Below are positions 27,805 through 38,382 of a stretch of DNA of 64,000 nucleotides, one piece after another. The notes under the pieces were generated by a model. It was given only the letters and a program-made list of their open reading frames with translations, was not told where the DNA came from and made no database searches. This DNA is from Chitinophagaceae bacterium. GTDB taxonomy: Bacteria; Bacteroidota; Bacteroidia; Chitinophagales; Chitinophagaceae. The stretch's first letter is position 1. Every line of letters begins with the position of its first letter. The position numbers and the translations under genes are program-made. The stretch lies in contig JANWIJ010000062.1 of assembly GCA_025449935.1 (NCBI GenBank), forward strand, positions 62,001 to 126,000, in the 5' to 3' direction.

Positions 27805-28977
27805 ATGTTAGCACGGCGTTTCAAATCCTTTACTGTAGCGGTTTTCAGCATATTTTTTATCATTTTTTCAGTATCCCTGCATGCCCAGCATCCCGATGCT
27901 GATACCAGCAAACAGGATGCAGGTCACCCGGCGAACGATCACGCTGAAAAAAAGAAGGGATTTAACGCTTCGGAAGTGATTTTCGGGCACGTTCTAAATG
28001 CCCATGAATTCCATTTCATGGATATCGGCGGCAAACCGGTTTCAATCCCCCTGCCGGTTATTTTGTATTCCCCCGAGAAAGGATTTACCAGTTTCATGTC
28101 TTCCAAATTCCATCATGGACATGAAGATCATAAAGGATACCGGTTGCTGACTGATCATTCTATTAAGGAAATGGGACTTGATGCAAAGAAGTTTTCCCCC
28201 CAGGATATCATTGCAGTAGACGCAGGCGGGAAATATGATCCTTCGGTGAAAGTGTATGACGTTTCGCTGACCCGCAACGTAGTGCAAATGCTCCTCGCGT
28301 TGATCCTCTTTACCTGGATCATGCTTCGTATTGCCAAAAGATATAAAAGCGGTGTCGGGGTTACTTCAGCTCCCAAAGGTTCCCAAAGTTTACTGGAACC
28401 CGTCATCACCTTTGTGCGGGATGAGGTAGCCAAGCCTAACCTGGGTCACAAGTACGAGAAGTATCTCCCTTACCTGCTGACCATTTTCTTTTTTATTCTT
28501 ATCAACAACATATTTGGCCTGATCCCCGGCTCTGCAAACGTTACCGGTAATATTGCTTTTACGGCTGTGCTCGGACTGATCTCTTTTGTGGTGATCCTCG
28601 CCAGTACCAACAAGCATTACTGGGGACATATTTTTAATCCACCGGGAGTACCACTGGGGGTGAAGTTTATCCTGGTTCCGGTCGAGTTTCTCAGTGTATT
28701 TATCAAGCCCTTTGCACTGATCATCCGTCTTTTTGCCAACATGGTGGCGGGTCACATTATCATTATTTGCCTGATCTCGTTAATATTCATTTTTGGACAG
28801 CTGAATCCAATTGCCGGCTGGGGTGCTTCCCCATTATCGATTGGGTTTACTGTTTTTATATACCTAATCGAAGTCTTAGTAGCCTTTTTGCAGGCATTCA
28901 TCTTTACGATGCTGACGGCGGTGTTTATCGGGCAGGCGTTTGAAGGAGAGCATCATGAAGAAGCGCATGCCCACTAA
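27805..28977 (+). CDS. atpB: F1Fo ATP synthase subunit a
   Basis: The frame is open from a TTG at 27724, but that codon precedes the promoter box, so the ATG at 27805 (390 residues) is preferred. It then begins with a cleavable-looking signal segment ending in SVSLHAQ and a long His/Asp-rich periplasmic region, a Bacteroidota feature of subunit a. The channel-forming part carries the essential arginine in ALIIRLFANMVAGH. The protein forms the proton half-channels next to the c-ring. First gene of atpB-E-F-H-A. Confidence 0.93.
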   Translation: MLARRFKSFTVAVFSIFFIIFSVSLHAQHPDADTSKQDAGHPANDHAEKKKGFNASEVIFGHVLNAHEFHFMDIGGKPVSIPLPVILYSPEKGFTSFMSSKFHHGHEDHKGYRLLTDHSIKEMGLDAKKFSPQDIIAVDAGGKYDPSVKVYDVSLTRNVVQMLLALILFTWIMLRIAKRYKSGVGVTSAPKGSQSLLEPVITFVRDEVAKPNLGHKYEKYLPYLLTIFFFILINNIFGLIPGSANVTGNIAFTAVLGLISFVVILASTNKHYWGHIFNPPGVPLGVKFILVPVEFLSVFIKPFALIIRLFANMVAGHIIIICLISLIFIFGQLNPIAGWGASPLSIGFTVFIYLIEVLVAFLQAFIFTMLTAVFIGQAFEGEHHEEAHAH

Positions 28978-28991
28978 AAGTTTTTTATTAA

Positions 28992-29258
<267 letters not shown>

Positions 29259-29344
29259 TACCCGCTGAAAAAAAATTACTGCATCCAAAGCACAGGGCGG
29301 AGGGTGCAGTATTTTAAAACTGAAACAAGAAATTGACATAAATA

Positions 29345-29839
29345 ATGAAACTCCTTACTCCCGAATTTGGATTGCTCCTCTGGACCTTACTGGCCTTCCT
29401 CATTGTATTTTTTATCCTCGCAAAATTTGCCTGGCCGGCTATCATCAAAGGATTGCGTGAAAGGGAAAACAGTATTTCCAGTTCACTCGAAACAGCTGAA
29501 AGGGTTAAAGCGGAAATGATTCAGCTGAAAAGCGAAAATGAAGCGTTGCTGGCCCGGGCCCGCGAAGAAAGAGCCCAGTTATTAAAAGAAGCCAGGGAAA
29601 CAAAAGATAAGATCATCAATGAAGCGAAAGAGCAGGCCAAAACCGAAGCAAATAAAATTGTAACGGAAGCACAGGCGGCGATCAATTCACAGAAGATGGC
29701 CGCCCTGACGGAAGTGAAAAACCAGGTAGGTCAACTGGTGATTGAAGTGAGCGAGAAAGTGTTAAGAAAAGAGCTGGGAAATAAAGAGGCCCAGGAAGCT
29801 CATATCAGGGGGCTGGTTGATGAAGTAAAAATGAATTAA
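29345..29839 (+). CDS. atpF: F1Fo ATP synthase subunit b
   Basis: A 164-residue stator subunit: one N-terminal membrane helix (about residues 8-28) followed by a long charged coiled coil rich in Ala, Glu and Lys. Size and place between atpE and atpH are standard. It links subunit a to the F1 head through subunit delta. Confidence 0.95.
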   Translation: MKLLTPEFGLLLWTLLAFLIVFFILAKFAWPAIIKGLRERENSISSSLETAERVKAEMIQLKSENEALLARAREERAQLLKEARETKDKIINEAKEQAKTEANKIVTEAQAAINSQKMAALTEVKNQVGQLVIEVSEKVLRKELGNKEAQEAHIRGLVDEVKMN

Positions 29840-29868
29840 TAATAGCCGACAACTATTAGCGAAAAAAA

Positions 29869-30432
29869 ATGCCTAACCCACGTCTAGCAACGAGATACGC
29901 CAAATCACTAATTGACCTTGCCATAGAGAAAGGCCAGTTAGAGAAAGTGTACGCGGATATGCAATGGTTGAACAGTATTTGCAAAAGCAACCGGGACCTT
30001 GTGAACCTCCTCCGCAGCCCGATCATTAAAGGAGATACCAAGAAGAAAATCCTGGAAGCCGTTACAGGTGGCAATATCAGTGAGATGACTGCTGCTTTTA
30101 ACCGCCTGCTTATAACCAAAGGCCGGGAGAGTAATTTACCGGAAATCAGTAACGCTTTTATCACAGCATATAAAGACAAGAAAGATATTCAAACCATACA
30201 CCTGACCACTGCTGCACCAGTTACTGATTCGGTAAAAGCCGCCATCGTCGAACAGGTGAAGAAAACTGCGGGCTTCCAGCATGTGGAACTCGAAGAAAAA
30301 GTGGATCCTGACCTGATCGGTGGTTTTGTTTTACAGGTCGGGGATAAGCTGGTGGATGCCAGTGTGGCCTATGACCTGAAAGAAATTGCCAAGCAGTTCC
30401 AGAACAATGACTTTATTTATAAGATCAGATAA
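29869..30432 (+). CDS. atpH: F1Fo ATP synthase subunit delta
   Basis: A 187-residue subunit delta. The N-terminal helical domain begins RLATRYAKSLIDLAIEKG, which is typical, and the C-terminal region contains VDPDLIGGFVLQVGD, the family signature. It caps the F1 head and holds the stator. It is placed 29 bases after atpF and 28 bases before atpA. Confidence 0.95.
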   Translation: MPNPRLATRYAKSLIDLAIEKGQLEKVYADMQWLNSICKSNRDLVNLLRSPIIKGDTKKKILEAVTGGNISEMTAAFNRLLITKGRESNLPEISNAFITAYKDKKDIQTIHLTTAAPVTDSVKAAIVEQVKKTAGFQHVELEEKVDPDLIGGFVLQVGDKLVDASVAYDLKEIAKQFQNNDFIYKIR

Positions 30433-30460
30433 TACAAACAAACAGAATAAATAAATTAAT

Positions 30461-32041
30461 ATGCCAGAGATTAAACCGGATGAAATATCAGCGATACTTC
30501 GTCAGCAGTTAAGCAATTTCAACGCCAGCGCCGACCTGGAAGAAGTGGGAACCGTGTTGCAGGTGGGGGATGGTATTGCCCGTGTGTATGGATTGGGCAA
30601 TGTTCGTTATGGGGAACTGGTGGAATTTGAAAATGGGGTGAGGGCCATTGCCTTAAACCTGGAAGAAGATAATGTTGGTGTGGTGCTGATGGGAGAAACC
30701 GGTAATATCGATGAAGGTTCAAAAGTGAAGCGTACCGGCCAGATCGCCTCTATCAAGGTGGGCGAAGGAATGGTTGGCCGCGTAGTAAATACCCTGGGAG
30801 AACCCATTGACGGCAAAGGCCCCATCAGCGGCGAACGTTATGAAATGCCGCTGGAGAGAAAAGCACCGGGTGTAATTTTCCGGGAGCCAGTAAAAGAGCC
30901 ATTGCAAACCGGTATCAAAGCCATCGATGCGATGATCCCCATCGGCCGCGGGCAACGGGAACTGGTAATCGGTGACCGCCAGACCGGTAAGACCGCTATC
31001 TGTGTCGACACGATCATTAATCAGAAAGAATTTTTCAAAGCAGGTAAACCTGTGTTTTGTATATATGTCGCGATTGGTCAGAAAGCCTCTACCATTGCCG
31101 GTGTAATGAAAACATTACAGGATGCAGGAGCGATGGAATATACGATCATTGTTGCGGCATCTGCATCAGATCCTGCACCCTTGCAATTCTATGCACCATT
31201 CGCCGGTGCTGCGATCGGCGAGTTTTTCCGTGATACCGGCCGGCCGGCATTGATCATTTATGATGACCTGTCCAAACAGGCGGTGGCCTACCGCGAGGTA
31301 TCTTTGTTGTTGCGTCGTCCGCCGGGTCGTGAAGCTTACCCTGGTGATGTATTCTACCTGCACAGCCGTTTGCTGGAAAGGGCCGCGAAAGTGATCAGTG
31401 ATGACAATGTAGCTAAAAACATGAATGATGTTCCGGACAGTATCCGGCATTTGATAAAAGGTGGTGGTTCATTAACGGCCCTGCCCATCATCGAAACACA
31501 GGCGGGGGACGTATCCGCTTATATCCCAACCAATGTTATCTCAATTACGGACGGGCAGATATTCCTGGAAGGTAACCTGTTCAATGCAGGTATCAGGCCG
31601 GCGATCAACGTTGGTATCTCGGTTAGCCGGGTGGGTGGTAATGCGCAGATCAAATCGATGAAGAAAGTGGCGGGTACGCTGAAACTGGACCAGGCGCTTT
31701 ACCGGGAACTCGAAGCGTTCTCCAAGTTCGGGGGTGATCTCGATGCGGCTACCAAATCAGTTATTGATAAAGGAGCCCGGAACGTGGAGATCCTCAAACA
31801 GGCACAGTATTCTCCGTTTGCGGTGGAGAAACAGGTGGCGATCATTTACCTCGGTACCAACGGATATATAAAGGATGTGGCCGTAAAAAGAGTAAAGGAA
31901 TTTGAAGAACACTTCCTGATGGAAATGGATAACAAACTCCCTGAAGTCATGGCCGAGTTTAAGAAAGGTAACCTGCCGGAAGATGGTTTGAAGAAGATGG
32001 TGGAGCTCGCCAATGGTTTGATACCGCAGTATAAGTCGTAA
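30461..32041 (+). CDS. atpA: F1Fo ATP synthase subunit alpha
   Basis: A full-length 526-residue alpha subunit with the beta-barrel N-domain, the nucleotide-binding P-loop GDRQTGKT at residues 171-178, and the family phrase [14 protein letters not shown] near residue 385. It alternates with beta subunits in the F1 head and binds non-catalytic ATP. It is the last ATP synthase gene here: a strong terminator follows 22 bases after the stop, and atpG, normally the next gene, is absent from the window. Confidence 0.97.
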   Translation: MPEIKPDEISAILRQQLSNFNASADLEEVGTVLQVGDGIARVYGLGNVRYGELVEFENGVRAIALNLEEDNVGVVLMGETGNIDEGSKVKRTGQIASIKVGEGMVGRVVNTLGEPIDGKGPISGERYEMPLERKAPGVIFREPVKEPLQTGIKAIDAMIPIGRGQRELVIGDRQTGKTAICVDTIINQKEFFKAGKPVFCIYVAIGQKASTIAGVMKTLQDAGAMEYTIIVAASASDPAPLQFYAPFAGAAIGEFFRDTGRPALIIYDDLSKQAVAYREVSLLLRRPPGREAYPGDVFYLHSRLLERAAKVISDDNVAKNMNDVPDSIRHLIKGGGSLTALPIIETQAGDVSAYIPTNVISITDGQIFLEGNLFNAGIRPAINVGISVSRVGGNAQIKSMKKVAGTLKLDQALYRELEAFSKFGGDLDAATKSVIDKGARNVEILKQAQYSPFAVEKQVAIIYLGTNGYIKDVAVKRVKEFEEHFLMEMDNKLPEVMAEFKKGNLPEDGLKKMVELANGLIPQYKS

Positions 32042-32063
32042 GTAATTTATTTTTAATACCTGG

Positions 32064-32090
32064 AAAGGCGGCCACTGGCCGCCTTTTTTT
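32064..32090 (+). terminator. Rho-independent terminator after atpA
   Basis: A perfect GC-rich stem (GGCGGCC at 32067-32073, loop ACT, GGCCGCC at 32077-32083) extended by AAA/TTT and followed by seven T residues. It separates the ATP synthase operon from the TPR-CHAT array. Confidence 0.92.
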
Positions 32091-32247
32091 GTTTTGTCAT
32101 CTAAAAAGTATAATTTAAGAGTGGTTGAAATCCTGCCCATCCGTCTCCGTTATGTCCTGCCGTTTGTAAGCTTCCTGTCCAATATGCTGTAAAGCAACCA
32201 CCGTTAAGCCTGGTAGCAGCCATTTCAGTCATTTGTAAATGCCTTGT

Positions 32248-35200
32248 ATGAAAAATATAAAGAAAGGATTGTGCTTCCTGGCCATACTCCTTGCGGGCAA
32301 TGCCTATGGACAATTGTGGAAACAGTATGCTGACAGCGCAAAGACATTTGAAGGGCAACAAAAAACCAATAAGGCAGTCGAGTATTATGAAAGGGCGATT
32401 GGGCTGGTTGAAAAGGATTCCCTCCGGACGGCGAATTATGCACAGGTTATTACAGAGCTTGGAGCCATTTACGGGCGAAGAGCACAGCATTCAAAAGCTG
32501 AATCACTTTTTTTGGAAGCCAAAAAAATATGGGAAGAGGTATATGGAAAGGAGCATCGCGCTTATGCAGAATCATGCAACAACCTGGGCATAGTTTATCG
32601 GATGACCGGTCAATATACAAAAGCAGAATCTTTTCTATTGGAGGGGAAAGAAATCAGGCAAAGAGTATTAGGGAAAGACAATATACCCTATGCTCAATCA
32701 TGTAATAGCCTGGGTTATTTATATAAGCAAATGGGGAATTATTTAAAAGCAGAAACATTTTTACTGGAATCAAAAAACATTGCGGAGAAGGTAATTGGAA
32801 AAGAAAGCCCTGTATATGGCGCGGCTTCGGGAAACCTGGCCAATTTATACAGGGAGACCGGTCAGTACCAGCGGGCAGAAGCCGCTTATATTGATTGCCT
32901 TGAATGTTTCAGCAAAATATCGGGGAAAGAAAGTGCTAACTACGCTTCCTCTATGAGCAACCTGGCGAATTTGTACAGGGAAATTGGGCAATATGAAAAG
33001 GCAGAAGCAGGATATTTAACAGCTATTTCTTTGCGGGAGAAATTATTGGGAAAGGAACACCCTGAGTATACCACCAGCTGTGAGAACCTGGCGATCTTGT
33101 ATGCAACGATGGGACAAATAGAAAAAGCTGAACTTCTATTACAGCAAGTAAAAGATACGAGGGAAAAAGTCCTCGGCAAAAAGCATCCTTCCTATGCAAT
33201 GGCTTGTTGCAACCTTGCCGGTGTCTATGCAGAGGGAGGAAAGTATGACATGGCCCAGAATCTTTATACGGAAGCTAAGGACGTCAATGAGAAAAGTGTG
33301 GGGAAAAATCATCTCCAGTATATCAATAGTTGCAATAGCCTGGGTCTTTTATTTGTCGAGTTGAACGAGTATGAAAAAGCTGAATCCTTGTTACTGGAGG
33401 TAAAGCAATTGTCTGAGAAAGTGTTGGGTAAAAAACATCTTAATTATGCTGAAAACTGCAGTTTTTTAGGTGGACTATACAAAATGACAGGTCAATATGA
33501 AAAGAGTGTGGCCTTCTATATGGAGGCACGAAATATCGTGGAAGAAATATTTGGTAAAGAAGCGCCTGAATATATGATTAACAGCACTTCCCTGGGTAAT
33601 GTGTACCGGGTTCTTAACAGGCTTGAATTGGCGAATAGTTATTACGGGCAGGCATTTGAATCTCATAGAGCCCGGGTTAAGGAGATTTTCAAGTTTACAA
33701 ATGAAGATGAACAATTTTCCTACCTGGAAAAAAATACCAACCTGAAAAAATACATTTTATCCGCCAGTCTTTCAACCAATTCCTTAAATAACCAGGATTT
33801 ACTTTATGATATTTCACTGGCAAACCGCAATTTAATTTTATCCTCAAGCCAGCAGCTTCGCAAAATCATATTTAATGCGGGCGATACAGCTATGTTGAAT
33901 AAGTATACTCAATGGATTGAATTGCGGGAACAAATTTCGTTTTGGAGTACCCGTCCATTGACGGAAAGACCGGGTTACCTGGCAACCCTTGAAGAGAAGA
34001 GTAATTTATTGGAAAAGGAGCTTACCAGGTTTTCTTCTGCTTTTAAACAGGGTGCGCTTTCTGAGCTAAACTGGAAAAAAGTTCAGGACGCATTAAAAAC
34101 AGATGAGGCTGCTATTGAATTTTCCTCGTTTCAGTATTATAATGGGAACAATTGGACGGATAGTACTTACTATGTTGCCTTAGTATTGAGGAAAGACAAT
34201 TCCGGACCCCGGTTGATAAAATTATTTGAAGAACGGGAGTTGAGTGATTTGTTGAAGGTTTACAAAGGCACAAGTGCCGGTCAATACCAGGCAAATTATT
34301 TATATGTAAAAAGGAATAAAGGATACAAAGATTTGTATGACCTGATATGGAAGCCCATTGAAACTAAACTTCAGGGCATTAAGACAGTGTATTTCGCGCC
34401 GGCAGGTAATTTGTATAAAATATCCTTCGGAGCCCTGCCAGTGAATGATAAAGAAGTATTGGGCGATAAGTACCGGTTTGTGCAACTGAACACGACTGCC
34501 TCTGTGATTGACCAGGCCCGGACGGTTATTGCTTCATCAGAAAATGTGGTTTTATATGGCGGAATACAGTACGATATTGATTCAACCAATATGAAACTGG
34601 CCGCCATGCACTCAACAAACAAGTATGTGGCCGTACGCTCATTTCCGGATGAATTTTCACGGGATGGGGTGCCGGAATTCAAGTACCTGAATGGAGCAGA
34701 AAAAGAGATTAGCGGGATCAGCAAACTGGCAGGACAAATGAACTATGATGTAAAAGTATCTGAAGGAAAAAATGCTACGGAGGAATCTTTTAAAACATTG
34801 ACAGGGACAGGTTCGCCTTCAGTTATACATATTGCTACTCATGGATTTTTTTTCCCTGATCCCAGGACCAATAAAAAAATTGATAAACCCAACCGGGGGG
34901 ATGTATTCAGACAATCCGATAATCCGCTGATCCGTTCAGGGCTTGCATTAGCCGGAGCCAACAATGCCTGGAAGGGTAAACCTGTGGCGGGAGTGGAAGA
35001 TGGAATATTGACTGCTTATGAAGTGTCCAATATGTATTTACCCAATACTAAACTGGCGGTATTGTCTGCCTGTGAAACAGGATTAGGGGACATACAGGGC
35101 AGCGAAGGTGTTTATGGTTTGCAGCGGGCCTTTAAAATGGCGGGGGTGGAAAACCTGGTGATGAGCCTTTGGAAAGTGCCGGACGGGGAAACCGCAGAAT

Positions 35201-35334
35201 TCATGCAGCAGTTTTATAAAAACTTGTTTGCCGGGCAAACCATCCAGGATGCTTTTTACAAAGCCCAGACAACGATGAAAAGCAAGTACCGGAAGGAGCC
35301 ATTTAAATGGGCAGCCTGGGTGCTGATCAGGTGA
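32248..35334 (+). CDS. TPR-CHAT paralog 1: exported caspase-like protein
   Basis: First of eight related genes. The product (1,028 aa from the ATG at 32248; an ATG three codons upstream would spoil the M-K start shared by all paralogs) has a signal peptide (cleavage near GNAYG, before Q), ten TPRs of about 42 residues to about residue 475, a linker beginning FKFTNEDEQ, and a CHAT (caspase HetF associated with TPRs) domain from about residue 620. The catalytic pair is H865 (HIATHGFFFPD) and C942 (LSACETGLGD). Clan-CD proteases of this family cut after activation through the TPR arm; an exported location is unusual for caspase relatives. The substrate is unknown. It is followed by paralogs 2 and 3 after gaps of only about 35 bases, so these three are probably co-transcribed. 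Confidence 0.93.
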   Translation: MKNIKKGLCFLAILLAGNAYGQLWKQYADSAKTFEGQQKTNKAVEYYERAIGLVEKDSLRTANYAQVITELGAIYGRRAQHSKAESLFLEAKKIWEEVYGKEHRAYAESCNNLGIVYRMTGQYTKAESFLLEGKEIRQRVLGKDNIPYAQSCNSLGYLYKQMGNYLKAETFLLESKNIAEKVIGKESPVYGAASGNLANLYRETGQYQRAEAAYIDCLECFSKISGKESANYASSMSNLANLYREIGQYEKAEAGYLTAISLREKLLGKEHPEYTTSCENLAILYATMGQIEKAELLLQQVKDTREKVLGKKHPSYAMACCNLAGVYAEGGKYDMAQNLYTEAKDVNEKSVGKNHLQYINSCNSLGLLFVELNEYEKAESLLLEVKQLSEKVLGKKHLNYAENCSFLGGLYKMTGQYEKSVAFYMEARNIVEEIFGKEAPEYMINSTSLGNVYRVLNRLELANSYYGQAFESHRARVKEIFKFTNEDEQFSYLEKNTNLKKYILSASLSTNSLNNQDLLYDISLANRNLILSSSQQLRKIIFNAGDTAMLNKYTQWIELREQISFWSTRPLTERPGYLATLEEKSNLLEKELTRFSSAFKQGALSELNWKKVQDALKTDEAAIEFSSFQYYNGNNWTDSTYYVALVLRKDNSGPRLIKLFEERELSDLLKVYKGTSAGQYQANYLYVKRNKGYKDLYDLIWKPIETKLQGIKTVYFAPAGNLYKISFGALPVNDKEVLGDKYRFVQLNTTASVIDQARTVIASSENVVLYGGIQYDIDSTNMKLAAMHSTNKYVAVRSFPDEFSRDGVPEFKYLNGAEKEISGISKLAGQMNYDVKVSEGKNATEESFKTLTGTGSPSVIHIATHGFFFPDPRTNKKIDKPNRGDVFRQSDNPLIRSGLALAGANNAWKGKPVAGVEDGILTAYEVSNMYLPNTKLAVLSACETGLGDIQGSEGVYGLQRAFKMAGVENLVMSLWKVPDGETAEFMQQFYKNLFAGQTIQDAFYKAQTTMKSKYRKEPFKWAAWVLIR

Positions 35335-35369
35335 TCCCAGAATGTATGGCACACTTAAAGGAGTATGTT

Positions 35370-38348
35370 ATGAAGCAATTGCAAAGATTTTTATTGCTGG
35401 CAGTCCTGTTTCAATCATTTATAGCAAACGGCCAGGTCTGGAAACAATATTCCGACAGTGCCCGGGTATTGTTTGAGAAGAATAAAATCAGGCAGGCTTT
35501 AGAACTTTGCCTGAAAGTCGATGAGCTGCTAAAAGTGGACTCCCTGAATACGGGTTCTTATGCATCAAATTGTAACAGCCTGGGAATTTTATACGCCGAA
35601 CTGGGTGAATACGAAAAAGCGGGACCTCGTTTCCTGCTTTCAAAAGAGATACGGGAAAAAACGCACGGCAAGCTAAGCGATGAATATGCCTCCAGTTGTA
35701 ACAGTCTCGGTAATTTTTACATGCTGCTGGGGCAGTTTGACAAGGTGAAGCCATTTTACGAGGAAGCCATGAAAATCAGGGAAACCATCTATGGGAAAGA
35801 ACATCCGGATTATGCCGCCAGTTGCAATAACCTCGGTGCATTATATGAATATACAGGTCAATACACAAAAGCGGAGCCGCTTTATTACCGGGCCAAAGAA
35901 ATATGGTCGAAGAACCCGGGGAAGGATCATCCTCATTATGCTTCATGTTGTGATAACCTGGGTATATTATATATGCAACTGGGTCAGTTTGATAAAGCAG
36001 AGATTTTTTATATCGAAGCCAAAGATATCAGGGAGAAGTTATTTGGCCATGCTGATCCGGTGTATGCCATAAGTTGCAATAACCTGGCAGATTTATATCG
36101 CAGGATCGGTCAATATTCAAAAGCAAAACTTCTTTATTTGCAGGCAAAAGAAATCCGGGGAAAAGCATTTGGTACAGGGCATGTTCTTTACGCCGGCAGC
36201 CTTAATAACCTGGCTATATTATTGGAGCAGATGGGCGAATATGGGATGGCTGAGCCATTGCTTGCCGAGTCAAAGCAGATAAAGGAAAAAACTGTTGGTA
36301 AGGGACATCCAGACTATGCCACAAGCTGCTACAACCTCGGGCAGGTCTATGAATACATGGGCCGGTATGATAAGGCAGAAAGCATGTACCTGGAATCAAA
36401 GCAGGTGCGGGAAAAACTTTTTGGGAATGCCCATCCGGACTATGCCGAAAGCTGCAATGTACTTGCCGGTTTATACGAGCGGTCCGGCAAATATGCCCAG
36501 GCCAGGGACTTATTTGAAACGGCCCGCCAAATCCGCGAAAAATCATTTGGGAAACAACATCCCTCGTGTGCTGAGAGTTATAAAAACCTCGCTAACCTTG
36601 CCTGGGTCAGTGGTAATTATGTAGATGCTGGTAATCATTTTTCGGAAGCACTGTACTTACAGGCGGAGCAAATAAACAGGGTGTTCCAGTTTACTTCTGA
36701 ATCCGAAAAACAAACATATCTCGCGGGAAGTAAAATGCTGATAAACCAGTTCTTTTCCTTCAGTTTATCTGGTGAAAATAATAATAAATACAGGCCGCTG
36801 GCATATAATAGCGCTCTGTCAGACCGAAACATGATTTTATCTTCCCTGGAGCAACTCCGGTGGTCTATTCAAAATTCAGGTGATACAGCCATAAAGAATA
36901 AATATGATGAGTGGATGAGTGCGAGAGAGCAGATTTATTACTGGTCAACAAAACCTGTTACCTACCGCGTTCCTTATGCAAAGGACTTAGAAGGAAAGGC
37001 AGAAGCCATGGAAAAAGAACTTGCCAGGCTCTCATTGGCTTTTAAGCGGGAGCAAGGACGAAAAGAGATTACCTGGAGAACGGTCCTGGGAAACCTTAAA
37101 GAAAATGAAGCGGCTATCGAATTTGTAGAGTTTAATTATTATGATGCCCGGCGGCTTTCTGACAGTGTATACTATATTGCCCTGGTCCTGAGAAAAGATC
37201 GTCCGGAACCCGAACTCATACCTTTATTTGAAAAAAAGCAACTCGATAAGTTGTTGAAAATTTATAGTGGCACCAGCGCCGGTCAAACACAATTAAATTT
37301 TTTGTATCGCTATATCGCCCGCTCCTCAAAAGCCGGTCAACAGAGCCTTTATGACCTTATCTGGAAGCCCATTGAAAATAAGTTGCAAGGAATTAAAACA
37401 GTTTATTTTGCACCTGCCGGTTCATTATTCAAAATTTCATTTGCTGCACTTCCTGCAGGTAACGATTTGTTATTGAGTGATAAATATCAGCTGGTACAAT
37501 TGACTACTACAGCAGCTGTTGTAGATAACTCGAACAAAGGCATTACTGGCTCAGACAAAATCGTCTTATATGGCGGCGTGGAGTACGATGTTGATTCGAC
37601 CGGGATGAAACTGGCCGCATTAAAATCTTCAGGAAATGGTATTGCTACACGATCATTGCCACCCGATCTGACACGGGAGGTGGTACAGGAGTTCAGCTAT
37701 CTTGGTGGAACGGCCAGGGAACTGCACGACGTAAACAAGCTTGCACAACAATACAAATACACCGTTGACCTCGCAGAAGGTAAAAACGCAACGGAGGAAT
37801 CATTTAAGCTCTTAGCAGGATCGAACGCACCGGTAGTTCTCCACATCGCTACACACGGCTTCTTTTTTCCTGACCCCGGTACCAATAAGAAAGATAACAG
37901 GGCAGGAGGTGTTGCTGTATTCCGTCAATCTGACAACCCGCTGATCCGTTCCGGTCTTGCCCTGGCCGGCGCCAACAATGCCTGGAAAGGAAAACCCGTT
38001 GCCGGGGTTGAAGATGGGATACTGACTGCCTATGAAGTGTCAAACATGTATTTGCCTAATACTAAGCTGGCCGTTCTCTCCGCCTGTGAAACCGGGCTGG
38101 GTGATATCCAGGGAAGCGAAGGTGTTTATGGCTTGCAGCGTGCATTCAAAATGGCCGGGGTAGAAAACCTGGTAATGAGCCTTTGGAAAGTTCCCGACGG
38201 GGAAACGGCAGAATTCATGCAACAGTTTTATAAGAATCTTTTCGCCAAACAAACCATCCAGGAAGCATTTTATAATGCACAGACAATCATGAAGAACAAG
38301 TACCGGAAAGAACCTTATAAATGGGCGGCCTGGGTGTTGATCAGGTAA
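35370..38348 (+). CDS. TPR-CHAT paralog 2: exported caspase-like protein
   Basis: 992 residues from the ATG at 35370; the frame extends upstream into the end of paralog 1, but only this ATG puts the signal peptide (MKQLQRFLLLAVL, cleavage near IANG, before Q) at the N-terminus. A purine-rich AAAGGAG lies eight bases before it, unusual in this genome. It has nine TPRs, then the linker starting FQFTSESEK (about residue 440) and the CHAT domain with H829 and C906. The last 200 bases are about 97% identical to those of paralog 3, and the first 27 coding bases are nearly identical too, while the TPR parts differ widely. This points to a recent tract exchange. Confidence 0.93.
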   Translation: MKQLQRFLLLAVLFQSFIANGQVWKQYSDSARVLFEKNKIRQALELCLKVDELLKVDSLNTGSYASNCNSLGILYAELGEYEKAGPRFLLSKEIREKTHGKLSDEYASSCNSLGNFYMLLGQFDKVKPFYEEAMKIRETIYGKEHPDYAASCNNLGALYEYTGQYTKAEPLYYRAKEIWSKNPGKDHPHYASCCDNLGILYMQLGQFDKAEIFYIEAKDIREKLFGHADPVYAISCNNLADLYRRIGQYSKAKLLYLQAKEIRGKAFGTGHVLYAGSLNNLAILLEQMGEYGMAEPLLAESKQIKEKTVGKGHPDYATSCYNLGQVYEYMGRYDKAESMYLESKQVREKLFGNAHPDYAESCNVLAGLYERSGKYAQARDLFETARQIREKSFGKQHPSCAESYKNLANLAWVSGNYVDAGNHFSEALYLQAEQINRVFQFTSESEKQTYLAGSKMLINQFFSFSLSGENNNKYRPLAYNSALSDRNMILSSLEQLRWSIQNSGDTAIKNKYDEWMSAREQIYYWSTKPVTYRVPYAKDLEGKAEAMEKELARLSLAFKREQGRKEITWRTVLGNLKENEAAIEFVEFNYYDARRLSDSVYYIALVLRKDRPEPELIPLFEKKQLDKLLKIYSGTSAGQTQLNFLYRYIARSSKAGQQSLYDLIWKPIENKLQGIKTVYFAPAGSLFKISFAALPAGNDLLLSDKYQLVQLTTTAAVVDNSNKGITGSDKIVLYGGVEYDVDSTGMKLAALKSSGNGIATRSLPPDLTREVVQEFSYLGGTARELHDVNKLAQQYKYTVDLAEGKNATEESFKLLAGSNAPVVLHIATHGFFFPDPGTNKKDNRAGGVAVFRQSDNPLIRSGLALAGANNAWKGKPVAGVEDGILTAYEVSNMYLPNTKLAVLSACETGLGDIQGSEGVYGLQRAFKMAGVENLVMSLWKVPDGETAEFMQQFYKNLFAKQTIQEAFYNAQTIMKNKYRKEPYKWAAWVLIR

Positions 38349-38382
38349 TCCCGGTAGGTTTTCATACTTAAAGTGTTTTGAT

